Shown in pieces: positions 17,959-18,750 of a stretch of 18,750 bases of DNA (the first letter of the stretch is position 1; the number at the start of each line of letters is the position of its first letter). The notes beneath the pieces were generated by a model. The model saw only the letters and a program-made list of their open reading frames with translations. It did not search any database and was not told where the DNA came from. The position numbers and the translations under genes are program-made. Source of the stretch: JBKPCD01 sp046727175 (GTDB taxonomy: Bacteria > Acidobacteriota > Vicinamibacteria > Vicinamibacterales > 2-12-FULL-66-21); contig JBKPCD010000307.1 of the NCBI GenBank assembly GCA_046727175.1, forward strand, positions 1 to 18,750, read 5' to 3'.

Positions 17959-18240
17959 TTAGGCACGCTCGAAGTGGCGCTCGAGCGCGCTGCGCACGCG
18001 GCTGCGTGCGCAGTGGAGGAGCACGGGCTGATTAGTCTCGGTAATCTCCAAGACGTTACACACCTCCTCGGACGTCCACCCCTGCACATCCCGCAAGGTG
18101 ATGACTTCGCGCTGGGATGGCGGCAGCGTTGCGATCGTCCGATGAACGAGCTCGAGCGTTTCTCGGGTGAGCGACTGGTCTTCCGGCGGACCTGCCCCCG
18201 CCTTGGGCGGCAGGGCCATTGACCGAGATTCTTCAAGGCG
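17959..18240 (-). pseudogene. ECF sigma factor, region 4 only
   Basis: The last 92 codons before the TAA at 17959-17961 carry sigma region 4: TIATLPPSQREVITLRDVQG, WTSEEVCNVLEI, ETNQPVLLHCARSRVRSALE. Region 2, which binds the -10 element and core RNA polymerase, is absent, and the frame upstream of about 18240 turns into transposase-like sequence. Two residues that are usually Arg in the DNA-recognition helix (NQRVLLHRAR) are Pro and Cys here. The fragment precedes the anti-sigma gene by three bases, the usual sigma/anti-sigma arrangement. A truncated protein could start at an ATG at 18315 but would not act as a sigma factor. Confidence 0.8.
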
Positions 18241-18270
18241 CCCTGAATCCGCGTTTAGCCCCAGGTCGGA

Positions 18271-18471
18271 TACGATGCCGGCGGAGAATCGTGTCGGGCG
18301 TGACAAGCGTCGCAACTTGCGCCAGACGCCGGCGATTCAAAGGCGCCCCGAAGGCCGCCAATCGCCGCCGTTCGTCGTCGGCGAAAGCGCACGCGCTGAT
18401 GGCGTAGGCGCGCCTTCAGGATCCCGTTCTCCTCGCAGGTACTGGATAACCTTGTGCTGTTCATGTTGGCG
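18271..18471 (-). mobile_element. N-terminal fragment of a DDE integrase-core transposase, frameshifted
   Basis: Allowing two one-base shifts, the minus strand reads QHEQHKVIQYL, EENGILKARLRHQRVRF, then ADDERRRLAAFGAPLNRRRL and AQVATLVTPDTILRRHR. This resembles the helix-turn-helix N-terminus of transposases with a retroviral-type integrase core (IS3/IS481-like, with the T-P-D-T-x-L-x-W/R-H-R motif). The catalytic DDE domain is not present, since the match stops at about 18271 and sigma-factor sequence begins about 30 bases further on. No terminal inverted repeats were seen. The fragment marks the place where the sigma gene was cut. Confidence 0.65.
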
Positions 18472-18564
18472 CCAAAAACGTGACGACCAGGTGCAAGGGA
18501 GCTACGTCTCGAGTCTACGTCAACTGCCGGCAGTTTCCGGACACCATCGGCTCCGCTTTAATCG

Positions 18565-18568
18565 AAGG
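18565..18568 (+). promoter_or_regulatory. Ribosome-binding site (AAGG) supporting a TTG start
   Basis: AAGG ends eight bases before the TTG at 18577. An in-frame TAA at 18559-18561 leaves no ATG or GTG start between it and the kinase P-loop, so the TTG is the best start. Confidence 0.55.
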
Positions 18569-18576
18569 TTGAGGAC

Positions 18577-18750
18577 TTGGAGACCAATCTTCGAGATCAG
18601 CTACAAGCGACGCTGAGCGACGCGTATCGTGTAGAACGCGAGCTTGGCGGCGCTGGAATGAGTCGCGTGTTTCTGGCGGAGGAGCGCGCGCTCGGTCGTC
18701 GTGTCGTGGTGAAAGTGCTTTCGCCCGATCTCGCGGCCGGCGTGAATTTC
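18577..18750 (+). CDS. Ser/Thr protein kinase, N-terminus (runs off the window)
   Basis: The 58 codons available code for LRDQLQATLSDAYRVEREL, then the P-loop GGAGMSRV, FLAEERALGRRVVVKVLSPD and further N-lobe sequence. Lys46 in VVVKV is the ATP-binding lysine. This is the opening of a Hanks-type kinase of a kind very common in Gemmatimonadota and Acidobacteriota, where a membrane helix and a TPR or beta-propeller sensor often follow. The C-terminal part lies outside the window. The start is TTG with AAGG eight bases before it. It is divergent from the wrecked sigma/transposase region. Confidence 0.85.
   Translation, partial: METNLRDQLQATLSDAYRVERELGGAGMSRVFLAEERALGRRVVVKVLSPDLAAGVNF

Overview
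The window looks like chromosomal DNA of a GC-rich soil or sediment bacterium, most likely Acidobacteriota (Vicinamibacteria-like), with Gemmatimonadota as the alternative. The reasons are the density of membrane-anchored Hanks-type Ser/Thr kinases, winged-helix proteins followed by a membrane anchor and beta-propeller repeats, a kinase / formylglycine-enzyme-like / esterase fusion, and a kinase start of the GGAGMSRV type. No taxonomic marker gene is present, so this is an inference.

Layout. 1-2300: the start of an unidentified membrane-anchored protein running off the left edge (-), a MetE-like methyltransferase broken by one in-frame stop (+), and a C-terminal scrap of a PAP2/vanadium-haloperoxidase-like protein (-). 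2290-4552: a minus-strand pair made of a membrane kinase with an extra truncated kinase N-lobe at its front, followed by a small secreted protein. 4868-8067: a heavy-metal resistance island in decay. A CopZ-like metallochaperone and a MerR regulator are intact behind an almost ideal Zn/Cd/Pb-type MerR promoter. Around them lie remnants of a VOC/glyoxalase protein, a CzcA-type RND pump, a CDF cation exporter and an exported beta-rich protein. 8145-11060: a 971-residue kinase-FGE-alpha/beta hydrolase fusion (-). 11157-11846: a cytochrome c lacking its N-terminal half (+). 11955-15236: a two-gene operon (-) coding for an 868-residue polytopic membrane kinase and a winged-helix/FHA protein. 15502-15948: a PIN-domain protein (-) next to a tRNA-Ser-like 3' end that may be an attachment-site scar. 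16375-17606: a frameshifted winged-helix/propeller regulator (+). 17703-18471: a wrecked ECF sigma / anti-sigma pair joined to a transposase fragment (-). 18577-18750: the start of a fourth kinase (+), cut by the window end.

How the genes fit together. The best candidate for a coherent, little-described system is the kinase plus winged-helix/FHA operon: a membrane kinase coupled translationally to a DNA-binding protein carrying a phosphothreonine-recognition domain, which would give a short membrane-to-promoter relay. The copZ-merR pair is the second unit: an intact metal sensor and metallochaperone whose export partners nearby are all broken. The general pattern is that the kinase ORFs (about 7.4 kb of code) show no frameshift, whereas most other recognisable genes carry stops, single-base indels or truncations. 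That suggests selective retention of signalling genes in decaying accessory DNA, although assembly error must be excluded for the single-base indels.
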